Source: Sphingobacterium multivorum (GTDB taxonomy: Bacteria > Bacteroidota > Bacteroidia > Sphingobacteriales > Sphingobacteriaceae). From it: a stretch of DNA of 64,000 bases. How positions within the stretch are numbered: position 1 is the first letter of the stretch; each line of letters opens with the position of its first letter. Location of the stretch: contig NZ_CP154261.1 in assembly GCF_039511225.1 (NCBI RefSeq), positions 5,394,001 to 5,458,000 of the forward strand, in the 5' to 3' direction. A model generated the notes under the pieces. The model did no database searches. It was not told where the DNA came from and saw only the letters and a list, made by a program, of their open reading frames with translations. Positions 1 to 8,691 of the stretch are shown here, one piece after another. The translations under genes and the position numbers were made by a program.

Positions 1-981
1 CGGTAATCCTGCTCCCATTATTTTGCAAGCACGCACCAAAGCTGGGGTCTTCCAATCCCCTTCACCGGCAAAACCATACCCCTCAGCCATTAAACGCTGT
101 ACCGCCAGGCCCGGAAGTTGTACCATGCCATGCAGATCCTCAAAAGTATCCGTAAAACCTTTAAAGTCTCCTTGTTCCAAAAACTTCCGTAGGCCAATTT
201 CTATCTTAGCAGCTTCGATGAGGTTAGCACGATATTCACCGCCAGCTTTCACATTTTCGGCTAGCTCATAAGTTGCTTCGTACTCTACTAATAATGCCGC
301 GATTTCCGCTTCAGTGCTCGCATTAATCACCTCCACTAGATCCCCAATGGCATAGGTGTTTACAGCGAAACCAAATTGCGACTCTGCCTCTACTTTATCG
401 CCATCTGTAACAGCCACATAACGCATATTGTCACCAAAGCGTGCAAATTTGGCTCCTTGCCAGTCATGCCAGCCTGCGGCTGCACGCGCCCAAACATTAA
501 TCCGTTCCAATACTTCCGCATCTTGCCAATGGCCAGTGACGACTTTACGCGCTATTTTTAAGCGGCTAACGATATGTCCAAATTCACGATCCCCATGTGC
601 ACTTTGGTTAAGGTTCATAAAATCCATATCGATACTCTGCCACGGGATATCCTGGTTGTACTGCGTATGCAGATGCAACAATGGCTTTTGCAGTGCTTTT
701 AATCCCCTAATCCACATCTTTGCCGGTGAAAAGGTATGCATCCAGGTAATGACCCCAATACAATTTTTTTCACTGTTGGCGGCTGCCAATGTTGCATAAA
801 TCTCGTCTGTATTTTTTACGATCGGTTTATATTTTACCGTTACCGGAATCACAGGCTGTACATTTAAATAGGCTGCAATTTCTTCCGCATGTACGGCTAC
901 TTGTTTTAAGGTTTCTTCTCCATATAGATCTTGGCTTCCAACGATAAACCAGACCTCAAGTTCTTTTAAATTGATATTCAT
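1..981 (-). CDS. araA: L-arabinose isomerase, N-terminal part (runs off the left edge)
   Basis: Cytoplasmic enzyme that converts L-arabinose to L-ribulose, the first step of arabinose catabolism. The minus-strand frame starts with ATG at 981 and stays open for 327 codons to the window edge, so the C-terminal third is missing. The translation opens MNINLKELEVWFIVGSQDLY, a typical AraA start. It later has ITWMHTFSPAKMWI (about residues 85-98) and, near the cut end, the conserved segments FEDLHGMVQLPGLAVQ and GFAGEGDWKTPAL, which hold the active-site glutamate. It is the third gene of araB-araD-araA and lies 39 bp beyond araD. Family assignment is secure; only completeness is unknown. Confidence 0.95.
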   Translation of the reverse strand, partial: MNINLKELEVWFIVGSQDLYGEETLKQVAVHAEEIAAYLNVQPVIPVTVKYKPIVKNTDEIYATLAAANSEKNCIGVITWMHTFSPAKMWIRGLKALQKPLLHLHTQYNQDIPWQSIDMDFMNLNQSAHGDREFGHIVSRLKIARKVVTGHWQDAEVLERINVWARAAAGWHDWQGAKFARFGDNMRYVAVTDGDKVEAESQFGFAVNTYAIGDLVEVINASTEAEIAALLVEYEATYELAENVKAGGEYRANLIEAAKIEIGLRKFLEQGDFKGFTDTFEDLHGMVQLPGLAVQRLMAEGYGFAGEGDWKTPALVRACKIMGAGLP

Positions 982-1020
982 GTTAATTGTAGTTTTTGCT
1001 CTATTTTTTATTATTCAGCA

Positions 1021-1713
1021 TTATTGACCATAATAGGCATTGTTTCCATGTTTCCGTTCGTAATGCTTTTTGATCAATGCAGGCTTTAATCGAGGTGCAT
1101 TCGGGTTGATCTGTTCTGTCAACCAAGCCATTTTCGCCACCTGTTCCAACACCGCACTGTTATAGACAGACTTTATTCCGGTTTTACCCCAAGCAAACGG
1201 CGCGTGGTTGCCAACCAGAATCATTTCCACTTCTTGATAGTCCAGCTTATTTTCGACAAAGTGATTGATAATTTGAAACCCCGTTTCATGTTCGTAGTTT
1301 CCGGCGATCATCTCATCGTGCATTGGTGGGGCACAAGGAATATCGACGGTCAAATGATCGGCATGTGTCGTTCCAAAAATGGGAATATCCCGCTGTGCCT
1401 GTGCCCATGCTGTCGCATAGGTGGAGTGTGTATGTGTTATACCGCCAATCTCTTTCCACTGTTTATACAATAGGGCATGGGTTTTCGTATCTGATGATGG
1501 CCGAAGATTACCCTCAACCACATGACCATCAAAATCTACAATCACCATATGTTCCGGTGTAAGCTCCTCATAAGGGACCCCACTGGGTTTAATGGCAAAA
1601 ACTTCATGGTGACGGTCAACAACACTCACATTTCCAAATGTAAAAAGCACCAATCCCAGCTGGGGCAATTGCATATTGCAATGGTAGGCTTCTTCTTTAA
1701 TTGAATTATACAT
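1021..1713 (-). CDS. araD: L-ribulose-5-phosphate 4-epimerase
   Basis: Class II aldolase-fold epimerase that turns L-ribulose 5-phosphate into D-xylulose 5-phosphate, the last dedicated step of arabinose breakdown. The 230-residue length matches E. coli AraD (231). The zinc ligands are visible as H94 and H96 in GITHTHS and H170 in GNHAP. The substrate loop GNVS (27-30) and SSDTKTH (73-79) are also present. An upstream in-frame extension exists, but the ATG at 1713 (MYNSIKEEAYHCNMQLPQ) aligns with the normal N-terminus, and the extension would run into araB. It lies 17 bp after araB, so co-transcription is expected. Confidence 0.96.
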   Translation of the reverse strand: MYNSIKEEAYHCNMQLPQLGLVLFTFGNVSVVDRHHEVFAIKPSGVPYEELTPEHMVIVDFDGHVVEGNLRPSSDTKTHALLYKQWKEIGGITHTHSTYATAWAQAQRDIPIFGTTHADHLTVDIPCAPPMHDEMIAGNYEHETGFQIINHFVENKLDYQEVEMILVGNHAPFAWGKTGIKSVYNSAVLEQVAKMAWLTEQINPNAPRLKPALIKKHYERKHGNNAYYGQ

Positions 1714-1730
1714 GATTAAAATTTGAATGG

Positions 1731-3419
1731 TTAAACAGTAATGGCGAGCGATTCCTTTCCTTCGACAAAAGCTCCCAGCGCCCGGTAATGTGCATAGCGC
1801 TCGGCATAAATGGACACCCATTTTTCCTCAGGGATATAAGTCCGTTCAAAACCTTGTCCCATTGCCTTCATGGCGTCCTCGACCCGGTTATATAAACCAG
1901 CAGCTGTTGCGGCAAACATGGCTGCGCCAATGGCACAAGTCTGTTCACTTTTATGAATACGGATAGGCATATTCATCACATTGGCCATCATTTGCATAAT
2001 AAAAGGTGATTTTTTGGCAACTCCGCCTAAACCGATCAAGCCTTTCACAGGAATACCCTGCTCCACGAAACGGTCAACAATAGCCTTTGCGCCAAAACAA
2101 GTCGCTTCGACAATCGCTCTGAAGATCCGCGGCGCATCTGTTCCGAGGTGTAAGCCTGTGATCGCCCCTTTCAAGGATTGATCCGCATCCGGAGTTCGGC
2201 GGCCATTGAGCCAATCTAAAGCTAATTCTGATGTTTCTGTTACGGGAAGTAACGCAGCCTGCTCACTTAGACTGACCAATAGTTTCTCTTCCAACGTTGC
2301 GATCAACTGTTCCCGCGTTCGTTCATCGATCTCTTCAACATCTTGTATCAAATTTTTCGTTGGCCATAGCAACACCTGTTTCAGCCAGGCGTAAGCATCA
2401 CCAAATGCCGACTGTCCAGCTTCCATACCAATCATTCCCGGTATAATGGAACCGTCTACCTGACCACAGATCCCTTTCACCAGGGTATCCTGAACCTCTT
2501 CTCTTGGAGCAACTAACATATCACAGGTTGATGTCCCCATCACCTTACTCAGATAATAGGGCTCAATTTGTCCTCCAACTGCCCCCATGTGGCAGTCAAA
2601 TGCACCTACACCAACAACAACTGCTGTTGTGAGACCTAGTCGTTGCGCCCATTCTTCGGAAAGTTGGCCAACAGGTTTGTCAGCTGTATAGGTTTCAGAA
2701 AATAAACGATCGACCAAACCGTCCAACAACGGATCTAGTGATGAAAAAAAGGAATTTGGAGGTAATCCACCAAATTCTTCAGCCCAAAGCGACTTATGCC
2801 CCGCTGAGCAAACCCCTCGTTTCATAGCGGACACCTGTGTTCCGCCAGTCAATAGAAAAGGAATATAATCACAATGCTCCACCCAGCTATAGGTGGCGGC
2901 ACGCACCTTTTCATCAGTCCTAAAAACATGAAGTAATTTGGCCCAGAACCATTCCGAGGAGTATATTCCGCCTACATACTTCAGATAATCCACCGAACTA
3001 TTTTGATTGTGCAGGTTGATTTCTTTAGCCTCTCTAACGGCTGTATGATCTTTCCATAAAACAAACATGGCATTGGGGTTGTCTTTAAACTCGTCCAACA
3101 ACGCCAATGGAACCCCCGCTGCGTTAACGGCAACAGGGGTAGATCCTGTTGTATCTACGGAAATAGCCTTTACAGCCGAGCCGATATTGCCGAGCCCCGA
3201 TTTGAGCAAGCAGTCTTTTATTGTCGCTTCCAGGCCTTCGATATAATCCAAAGGGTGTTGTCTAAATTGACTTAAAGCAGCATCACAATACACCCCTCTT
3301 TTCCAACGCGGGTAGTAAAATACGGAAGCAGCTATTTCCTCGCCATTGCTAGCGTCAACCAACACCGACCGGACTGAATCACTTCCATAGTCCACCCCAA
3401 TGACATACGATTTATTCAT
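1731..3419 (-). CDS. araB: L-ribulokinase
   Basis: FGGY-family sugar kinase of 562 residues that phosphorylates L-ribulose using ATP. The N-terminal phosphate-binding signature GVDYGSDSVR follows the chosen start at 3419 (MNKSYVIGVDYG); the open frame continues 33 codons upstream but without family sequence. Other family segments are VWKDHTAVREA, GVGAFDCHMGAVGG, KVMGTSTCDML and, near the C-terminus, GLGGVAKKSPFIMQMMANV. It is the first gene of araB-araD-araA and is transcribed away from the Nudix regulator. The intergenic inverted repeat at 3531-3568 lies 112 bp upstream of its start and is the obvious candidate for control. Confidence 0.96.
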   Translation of the reverse strand: MNKSYVIGVDYGSDSVRSVLVDASNGEEIAASVFYYPRWKRGVYCDAALSQFRQHPLDYIEGLEATIKDCLLKSGLGNIGSAVKAISVDTTGSTPVAVNAAGVPLALLDEFKDNPNAMFVLWKDHTAVREAKEINLHNQNSSVDYLKYVGGIYSSEWFWAKLLHVFRTDEKVRAATYSWVEHCDYIPFLLTGGTQVSAMKRGVCSAGHKSLWAEEFGGLPPNSFFSSLDPLLDGLVDRLFSETYTADKPVGQLSEEWAQRLGLTTAVVVGVGAFDCHMGAVGGQIEPYYLSKVMGTSTCDMLVAPREEVQDTLVKGICGQVDGSIIPGMIGMEAGQSAFGDAYAWLKQVLLWPTKNLIQDVEEIDERTREQLIATLEEKLLVSLSEQAALLPVTETSELALDWLNGRRTPDADQSLKGAITGLHLGTDAPRIFRAIVEATCFGAKAIVDRFVEQGIPVKGLIGLGGVAKKSPFIMQMMANVMNMPIRIHKSEQTCAIGAAMFAATAAGLYNRVEDAMKAMGQGFERTYIPEEKWVSIYAERYAHYRALGAFVEGKESLAITV

Positions 3420-3530
3420 TTTTGCTGAATTTGGTTTATAACTTATAATTGTCTCTAACGCCTTACTTTCCAATCCTCCCCTTTCCGAAGTACGCCTTGA
3501 AAAAATAATTAGTGTCAAATAAACATTTAT

Positions 3531-3568
3531 TTTTTTAAATATGAAAGAAAATTTTCATATTTAAAAAA
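3531..3568. promoter_or_regulatory. Perfect 16-bp inverted repeat, candidate AraR operator
   Basis: The arms 3531-3546 (TTTTTTAAATATGAAA) and 3553-3568 are exact reverse complements separated by a 6-bp spacer, 3547-3552. The element lies in the divergent araB/araR spacer, about 112 bp from the araB start and 182 bp from the araR start. Its place between arabinose genes and their likely repressor suggests an operator. It is AT-rich and has no T tract fitting a terminator for either gene. The regulator assignment is inferred. Confidence 0.6.
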
Positions 3569-3749
3569 TTGAGCTAACTTCATGGCGGCAAATTATGATT
3601 AACCCGAGCCCGCAATATTGGCTTACAAAAGCCTTTAAAGGGATGTGTCAGACAATTATTATACTTATTTTTAGCTATTTACTTTTTTACATAGTTTTGC
3701 TCATGAAATAAATGGGATGAAGTCAGATAAAAAGATAAAACGATAGACG

Positions 3750-4454
3750 ATGGAATATTATAAAAAAGATTCAGGGATCCTTTTGGCAGTAGACTGTATC
3801 ATATTTGGATTTAACGGAGAATCCCTGGAAGTACTTTTAATTAAACGCGATTTCGAACCAGAAAGAAATAAATGGAGTCTAATGGGTGGATTCGTTCAAT
3901 CCGACGAAAGTCCCGAAGAGGCCGCGAGCAGGGTGCTTAAACAGTTAACCGGACTTGAAAATGTATATATGGAGCAATGTAGTGTATTCGGAGAACCGAA
4001 GCGCGAGCCTAGCGATCGCGTTGTCAGTATCTGTTATTTTGCGCTGATTGATACGCAGCAATACAGACATATCCTAAGTGACGATTACGAAGCGCAATGG
4101 TTCCCATTGCGGGAACATCCCAAATTGATCTTCGACCATGACCAAATGATCGCTTCGGCGCAGCATCGCCTACGCATGAAGGCAGCCTTATATCCAATAT
4201 TATTTGAACTGCTTCCCGAGAAATTCACGATTCCCCAAATTGCAGCACTTTATGAGGGTGTTTACAATATTGAGTTGGACAAGCGAAATTTCAGCCGAAA
4301 ACTGCTTTCCTCAGATCTCATCATCAAACTGGAAGAAAAAGATAAGGAAAATTCAAAAAAAGGAGCTTACTATTTCAAACTAAATACCGCTATCTATAAG
4401 GAAAAAATCATGTCCTTCTTACGTTATTTACCCAGCTGGTCAATAGAATCATAA
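3750..4454 (+). CDS. araR: Nudix-type transcriptional regulator of arabinose use (AraR/NrtR family)
   Basis: A 234-residue protein with an N-terminal Nudix fold (about 8-145) and a C-terminal winged-helix region (about 150-234, starting LLPEKFTIPQIAALYEGVY). Nudix-domain repressors of this build (NrtR family) control L-arabinose genes in Bacteroidetes such as B. thetaiotaomicron. The Nudix box is degenerate: G47 and E53 remain, but the catalytic REUXEE is R61-V-L-K-Q-L66, so all three metal-binding glutamates are lost. It should bind an effector, not hydrolyse nucleotides. It is divergent from araBDA, which supports the role. The effector sugar cannot be read from sequence. A TAGTTTTG box at 3692-3699 could be its -7 element. 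Confidence 0.85.
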   Translation: MEYYKKDSGILLAVDCIIFGFNGESLEVLLIKRDFEPERNKWSLMGGFVQSDESPEEAASRVLKQLTGLENVYMEQCSVFGEPKREPSDRVVSICYFALIDTQQYRHILSDDYEAQWFPLREHPKLIFDHDQMIASAQHRLRMKAALYPILFELLPEKFTIPQIAALYEGVYNIELDKRNFSRKLLSSDLIIKLEEKDKENSKKGAYYFKLNTAIYKEKIMSFLRYLPSWSIES

Positions 4455-4600
4455 TTAAATAGCATGCAAATCAGGCATAGGAATAGGAATATATTTCACT
4501 TTCAATTTTCGTTTTTTCAATAATTCCTTATATTTATCACGAGCATATCCTTTTTGCAATTAGGATATGTTGAATAAACGCATTTTATAAAATAAACAAC

Positions 4601-5251
4601 ATGAGCAAATTGAGATTAGCATTTATATTCTTTACGATTTTATTTATTTCATCATATACAGGATTACAGGCACAAACCCCTGTTGCTGCGCCGGCTACCG
4701 CAGCAGCGCAACAGGCTAATGCCTTTAAATATAGTCCGGATGGATTAAGAAAGGGAAGCTTGGCAAATCAATTTGACCACCTGAATTATATTTCGAAAAA
4801 TAACTATGATTTTAAGATGGTGCGAAAAACCAATCTCGATATTGTGAAACGAAATGTAATTGATACTGTAGCAAAGCTTCAAAAAGAAATCAGCTCGTTG
4901 AAATCATCTTCAAGCAACTATACCTCGAATACCAAAACGTTGCAAGATTCTATTCAAGTTTTAAAGGATCAATTGGCGCAGGAGAAAGAAAAAACAGAAA
5001 GCTTTTCTTTCTTGGGAATCAATACATCAAAAACTTTTTATAGCACTGTTGTTTGGACGATCATTGCGGTATTGGCAGCAGCAGCATTTATCTTTTTATT
5101 TTCTTATCGGAAAGCGAAAGTGGACACGGTGGAATTTCAAAAGACGGCGGAGCAATCACAAGAAGAGTTCGCCACTTTCCGCAAAAAGGCAATGGAAAAA
5201 GAACAACTGCTCAAGCGACAGCTGCAAGATGAACTGAACAAAAAAATCTAG
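4601..5251 (+). CDS. Exported membrane-anchored coiled-coil protein, function unknown
   Basis: 216 residues. Residues 1-25 are a signal peptide or N-terminal anchor ending LQAQ, followed by an Ala/Pro/Gln stretch (26-41). Residues about 85-135 form a heptad-rich coiled coil, 149-169 a hydrophobic transmembrane segment (VVWTIIAVLAAAAFIFLF), and 173-216 a second charged coiled coil. Similar small Bacteroidota proteins are sometimes labelled tRNA (guanine-N1)-methyltransferase, but I see no SPOUT methyltransferase motifs here. It stands alone between araR and atpD and ends at a strong terminator. A structural or envelope role is possible but only a guess. Confidence 0.8.
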   Translation: MSKLRLAFIFFTILFISSYTGLQAQTPVAAPATAAAQQANAFKYSPDGLRKGSLANQFDHLNYISKNNYDFKMVRKTNLDIVKRNVIDTVAKLQKEISSLKSSSSNYTSNTKTLQDSIQVLKDQLAQEKEKTESFSFLGINTSKTFYSTVVWTIIAVLAAAAFIFLFSYRKAKVDTVEFQKTAEQSQEEFATFRKKAMEKEQLLKRQLQDELNKKI

Positions 5252-5274
5252 CCCTGTTTTTCATAAAACAGCAG

Positions 5275-5336
5275 ATTAAAAAAATCGACCTGTAACGAAT
5301 CCATGAAGCATTCTGTTACAGGTCGATTTTTTTAAT
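5275..5336 (+). terminator. Strong intrinsic terminator, 22-bp stem
   Basis: Arms 5275-5296 and 5315-5336 are perfect reverse complements (core TCGACCTGTAAC) with an 18-nt loop. Seven A on the left arm pair with seven T on the right, so it could stop transcription in both directions. It sits 24 bp after the coiled-coil protein gene and isolates it from atpD. Confidence 0.9.
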
Positions 5337-5517
5337 CCGGTTCAGTTCCTAGAAACGAACAAAAGATTCATCGAAGAACAGTGGTAAATTTCAAAAATAC
5401 ATAGCAGGATAAAAGAGAAAAACTATATTTGCAGGGATAGAAATCGAAACATTCAGAATTACAATAGATAACATTTTGACCTACATTAATAAAATTGTAA
5501 TTTAATTGCAAATTCTA

Positions 5518-5549
5518 TTTGTTTTTAAAAACGAATAACCTTATTTTTG
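5518..5549 (+). promoter_or_regulatory. Bacteroidota-type promoter for atpD
   Basis: TTTG at 5518-5521, a 20-bp spacer, then TATTTTTG at 5542-5549. This matches the -33 TTTG / -7 TAnnTTTG promoter known for Bacteroidota housekeeping sigma factor. It would give an untranslated leader of roughly 60 nt before the atpD ATG at 5618. Confidence 0.65.
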
Positions 5550-5617
5550 CTGACCAAAAAAGAGGCCTTTTATGTCTCTTATATAAAATTGATTAATAAA
5601 TATTTAGTCCCTATAAT

Positions 5618-7120
5618 ATGCCCAAGATTGGTAAAATAGCGCAGATTATCGGCCCAGTTGTTGACGTCAACTTCGCCGACAGTGAAAATCTACCTAAAAT
5701 TTACGATGCATTGTACATTCAAAAAGAAAATGGACAACGTGTTGTATTAGAAGTTCAACAACACTTAGGTCAGGATCGTGTACGTACAATTGCCATGGAC
5801 GCAACTGAAGGTTTAGTTCGCGGAATGGAAGTTGTCGATACTGGTGCTCCTATCAAAATGCCTGTTGGTGAAGAAATCAAAGGTCGTGTATTCAATGTAG
5901 TTGGTGATGCCATAGACGGGATCCAAAATTTGAATAAAGAGAATGGTCGTCCTATCCACAACGTACCTCCTAAATTCGAAGATTTGTCAACTGAGTCCGA
6001 AGTACTTTTTACTGGTATCAAAGTTATTGACCTTTTAGAGCCATATGCTAAAGGTGGTAAAATTGGTTTATTCGGTGGTGCCGGTGTAGGTAAAACTGTA
6101 TTAATCCAAGAATTAATCAACAATATCGCAAAAGGTCACGGTGGCCTTTCTGTATTTGCCGGTGTAGGTGAACGTACACGTGAAGGGAATGACTTATTGC
6201 GCGAGATGTTGGAGTCAGGTATCATCAAATATGGTGAGCACTTTATGGAAGGCATGGAAAAAGGCGAATGGCCTTTGGACACTGTTGACCACGAATTGAT
6301 GAAAGATTCAAAATGTACATTCGTATTCGGTCAAATGAACGAGCCTCCAGGTGCACGTGCGCGTGTTGCTTTATCAGGTTTAACAGTAGCGGAATACTTC
6401 CGTGACGGTGATGGCGAAGGTCAGGGCCGCGACGTATTATTCTTCATCGATAATATCTTCCGTTTTACACAAGCAGGTTCTGAAGTATCTGCCCTATTGG
6501 GTCGTATGCCTTCAGCAGTAGGTTACCAACCAACATTGGCAACTGAGATGGGTTTAATGCAAGAGCGGATCACTTCAACTAAAAACGGATCAATTACTTC
6601 GGTACAAGCCGTGTATGTACCTGCCGATGACTTAACTGACCCTGCTCCAGCGACAACTTTCGCTCACTTGGATGCAACGACAGTATTATCTCGTAAAATT
6701 GCTGAGTTAGGTATCTACCCTGCTGTGGATCCTTTGGATTCTACATCGCGTATCCTTTCTCCTGCTGTTTTAGGTAACGAACACTATAACACTGCACAAC
6801 GTGTAAAAGAAATTCTTCAACGTTACAAAGAATTGCAAGATATCATTGCTATCTTAGGTATGGACGAGTTATCGGAAGAAGATAAATTAACGGTTCACCG
6901 CGCACGTCGTGTACAACGTTTCTTATCTCAACCTTTCCACGTTGCAGAGCAATTTACAGGTTTAAAAGGTGTATTAGTAGACATCAAAGATACCATCAAA
7001 GGTTTCAATATGATCATTGACGGTGAAGTAGATGAGTACCCTGAAGCTGCCTTCAACTTAGTAGGTAACATTGATGATGCTATTGAAAAAGGTAAGAAAT
7101 TATTAGCAGAAGCAGTTTAA
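5618..7120 (+). CDS. atpD: F-type ATP synthase subunit beta
   Basis: Catalytic beta subunit of the F1 part of ATP synthase, acting on the cytoplasmic face of the inner membrane. 500 residues. Walker A is GGAGVGKTV (153-161), followed by GERTREGND (184-192) and DDLTDPAPATTFAHLDAT, the signature region of beta subunits. The N-terminal barrel begins GKIAQIIGPVVDVNF. It is followed after 21 bp by atpC. The other F1Fo genes (a, c, b, delta, alpha, gamma) are absent from the window, consistent with a split ATP synthase gene set in this phylum. Confidence 0.98.
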   Translation: MPKIGKIAQIIGPVVDVNFADSENLPKIYDALYIQKENGQRVVLEVQQHLGQDRVRTIAMDATEGLVRGMEVVDTGAPIKMPVGEEIKGRVFNVVGDAIDGIQNLNKENGRPIHNVPPKFEDLSTESEVLFTGIKVIDLLEPYAKGGKIGLFGGAGVGKTVLIQELINNIAKGHGGLSVFAGVGERTREGNDLLREMLESGIIKYGEHFMEGMEKGEWPLDTVDHELMKDSKCTFVFGQMNEPPGARARVALSGLTVAEYFRDGDGEGQGRDVLFFIDNIFRFTQAGSEVSALLGRMPSAVGYQPTLATEMGLMQERITSTKNGSITSVQAVYVPADDLTDPAPATTFAHLDATTVLSRKIAELGIYPAVDPLDSTSRILSPAVLGNEHYNTAQRVKEILQRYKELQDIIAILGMDELSEEDKLTVHRARRVQRFLSQPFHVAEQFTGLKGVLVDIKDTIKGFNMIIDGEVDEYPEAAFNLVGNIDDAIEKGKKLLAEAV

Positions 7121-7141
7121 TCTAGATTATATCTAAGAATA

Positions 7142-7390
7142 ATGAAATTAACAATTATCACTCCAGACAAATTAGCATTCGAAGGCGAAGTAACTTCGGT
7201 TACTGTACCGGGCACTGCGGGTTCTTTTCAAATTTTGAAAGACCACGCTGCCATCGTGTCTACTTTGGAAGATGGAAAAGTAATTATTCAACAAGGTAAA
7301 GGTGAACAAGAAGTGTTCATTAAAGGTGGTGTTGTGGAAGCAAAAGACAATGTCATTACCGTACTTGCTGAAGGAATTATCGGAGATTAA
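7142..7390 (+). CDS. atpC: F-type ATP synthase subunit epsilon, short form
   Basis: 82 residues covering only the N-terminal beta-sandwich of epsilon (LTIITPDKLAFEGEVTSVTV ... GSFQILKDHAAIVSTLEDGKV ... KGGVVEAKDNVITVLAEG). The C-terminal helical hairpin found in longer homologs (about 130-140 residues) is absent. Because the frame ends 24 bp before a clear terminator, this looks like a natural end and not a frameshift. The lost hairpin is the part that inhibits ATP hydrolysis in other bacteria, so this subunit should be structural only. Co-transcribed with atpD. Confidence 0.95.
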   Translation: MKLTIITPDKLAFEGEVTSVTVPGTAGSFQILKDHAAIVSTLEDGKVIIQQGKGEQEVFIKGGVVEAKDNVITVLAEGIIGD

Positions 7391-7414
7391 ATCAAATCGA
7401 TTTTATAAAATTTT

Positions 7415-7450
7415 AAAAGCTTCCGATATTTCTATCGGAAGCTTTTTTTT
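7415..7450 (+). terminator. Intrinsic terminator after atpC
   Basis: Arms 7415-7428 (AAAAGCTTCCGATA) and 7433-7446 are perfect complements with a 4-nt loop, followed by a T run to 7450. It closes the atpD-atpC unit. Confidence 0.92.
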
Positions 7451-7787
7451 TAAAGTTTTTTTGGCATTTTCATCATTTTAGGAAGAAAATTGACCATTGT
7501 AACAAAAAATAATTTTTTGAACCTGTAGACCAATTTTAAATACGGTATACGACTAACAAAATATAAAATCGAAAAACACCGATAGCTATAAAATAAAATT
7601 TTATAATAACATGTTTAATAAAATTTTATTCTAAATGCAAAATTAGCACTTTACCTATTGCCAATTATTGTAATTCCTGCTACCTTGAGGAAATGAAAAT
7701 CGAAAGTTTTTATAGAAGCTTGAGATAGCATGATTTACCACCAAACCACAACAAAGGGAACGATTATACTAAGGTAAATTTTGGGTT
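7451..7787. other. AT-rich spacer with the leader of the ilv-leu block
   Basis: 337 bp without a convincing gene. It contains the promoter candidate at 7656-7688 and about 100 nt of leader before ilvE. A short frame at 7694-7729 (MKIESFYRSLR) is not rich in Ile, Leu or Val codons and is not followed by competing hairpins, so I see no classical attenuator and no T-box. Confidence 0.6.
7656..7688 (+). promoter_or_regulatory. Probable promoter of the ilv-leu block
   Basis: TATTG at 7656-7660, a 20-bp spacer, then TACCTTG at 7681-7687. The geometry equals that of the atpD promoter (TTG, 20 bp, TAnnTT-G), although the -7 box is one T short of consensus. It lies about 100 bp upstream of the ilvE ATG at 7788. 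Confidence 0.4.
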
Positions 7788-8678
7788 ATGAAATATTACG
7801 ACAAAAACACATTGATTTATTTGGACGGAGCTTTCGTAAAAGCTTCGGAAGCGGCATTGGATCCCTTTGCTCAATCGCTACATTATGGATATGCGGTATT
7901 CGATGGTTTACGTGCGTATAACACCCACAATGGACCACGTATCTTTAAGGCTGACAAGCATTTCGACCGTTTAAAGAAATCATGTGAAGCGGTTAATATT
8001 CCTTATCGTTGGAGCAATAGAGAACTGATCGACATCTGTTATGAGCTCTTGGCTAACAACAACCTTCGAGAAGCCTATATCCGTCCATTGGTATTGACCG
8101 GTTCAAATATGCACTTAACCTCATCCACCGAAGCGACCCTCATGATGGCAGCTTGGGAATGGGGGCCATATCTTGGTCAGAACCTATTAAAGGTATGTAT
8201 CTCTGATATCAAAAGACCTAATCCAAAGTCGTTTAAAATTGACTCGAAGATCTCTGGGCAATATGTAAACTCCATCCTTGCGACAACAGAAGCAATCAGA
8301 AAGGGTTACGACGAAGCTTTAATGCTCGACCACGAAGGCTACGTTGCCCAAGCATCCAGTGAAAATATTTTCATCGAAAAGGATTTCAAAATCTATACGC
8401 CGCCAGCGAAGAATATCTTTCCGGGTATTACACGCCAGACGGTAAAAAACATTTGTAAAAAATTGAACTTCGAAGTCATTGAAAAGCAATTGACGGTAGA
8501 AGATATTTACACCGCTGACAGCGCTTTCTTATGTGGGACTGCGGCAGAAATTATCGGCATCAAACAGGTCGATGATGTCATCTACAAAGAAGGCTGGGAA
8601 CACAGCATAGGTGCATCGATTCAAAGAAGATATAAAAATTTAGTATTAGAGAACGAAAACTATGAAGTCATCATCTAA
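7788..8678 (+). CDS. ilvE: Branched-chain amino acid aminotransferase
   Basis: Class IV PLP aminotransferase (296 residues) that makes valine, leucine and isoleucine from their 2-oxo acids with glutamate as donor. The N-terminus LHYGYAVFDGLRAY (31-44) matches IlvE. The PLP lysine is K154 in IDSKISGQYVNS, corresponding to K159 of E. coli IlvE. The phosphate-binding loops appear as PGITRQTV and CGTAAEI. D-amino acid aminotransferase is the main alternative in this fold, but the sequence and operon fit IlvE. It is the first gene of the block; ilvD starts 13 bp after its stop. Confidence 0.95.
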   Translation: MKYYDKNTLIYLDGAFVKASEAALDPFAQSLHYGYAVFDGLRAYNTHNGPRIFKADKHFDRLKKSCEAVNIPYRWSNRELIDICYELLANNNLREAYIRPLVLTGSNMHLTSSTEATLMMAAWEWGPYLGQNLLKVCISDIKRPNPKSFKIDSKISGQYVNSILATTEAIRKGYDEALMLDHEGYVAQASSENIFIEKDFKIYTPPAKNIFPGITRQTVKNICKKLNFEVIEKQLTVEDIYTADSAFLCGTAAEIIGIKQVDDVIYKEGWEHSIGASIQRRYKNLVLENENYEVII

Positions 8679-8691
8679 CGGCGAAAACGCA

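Noticed and set aside
428..799. 123-codon plus-strand frame at the left edge
   Set aside because: Antisense to araA, whose minus-strand translation is clearly conserved.
4601..5251. tRNA (guanine-N1)-methyltransferase
   Set aside because: Such a label is sometimes attached to similar proteins, but the sequence has a signal peptide, coiled coils and a membrane segment, and no methyltransferase motifs.
7694..7729. ilv leader peptide attenuator
   Set aside because: MKIESFYRSLR has too few branched-chain codons, and no terminator/antiterminator pair follows.
8662..8691. Longer ilvD start inside the end of ilvE
   Set aside because: The extra ten residues (MKSSSNGENA) do not look like the family N-terminus; the ATG at 8692 does.
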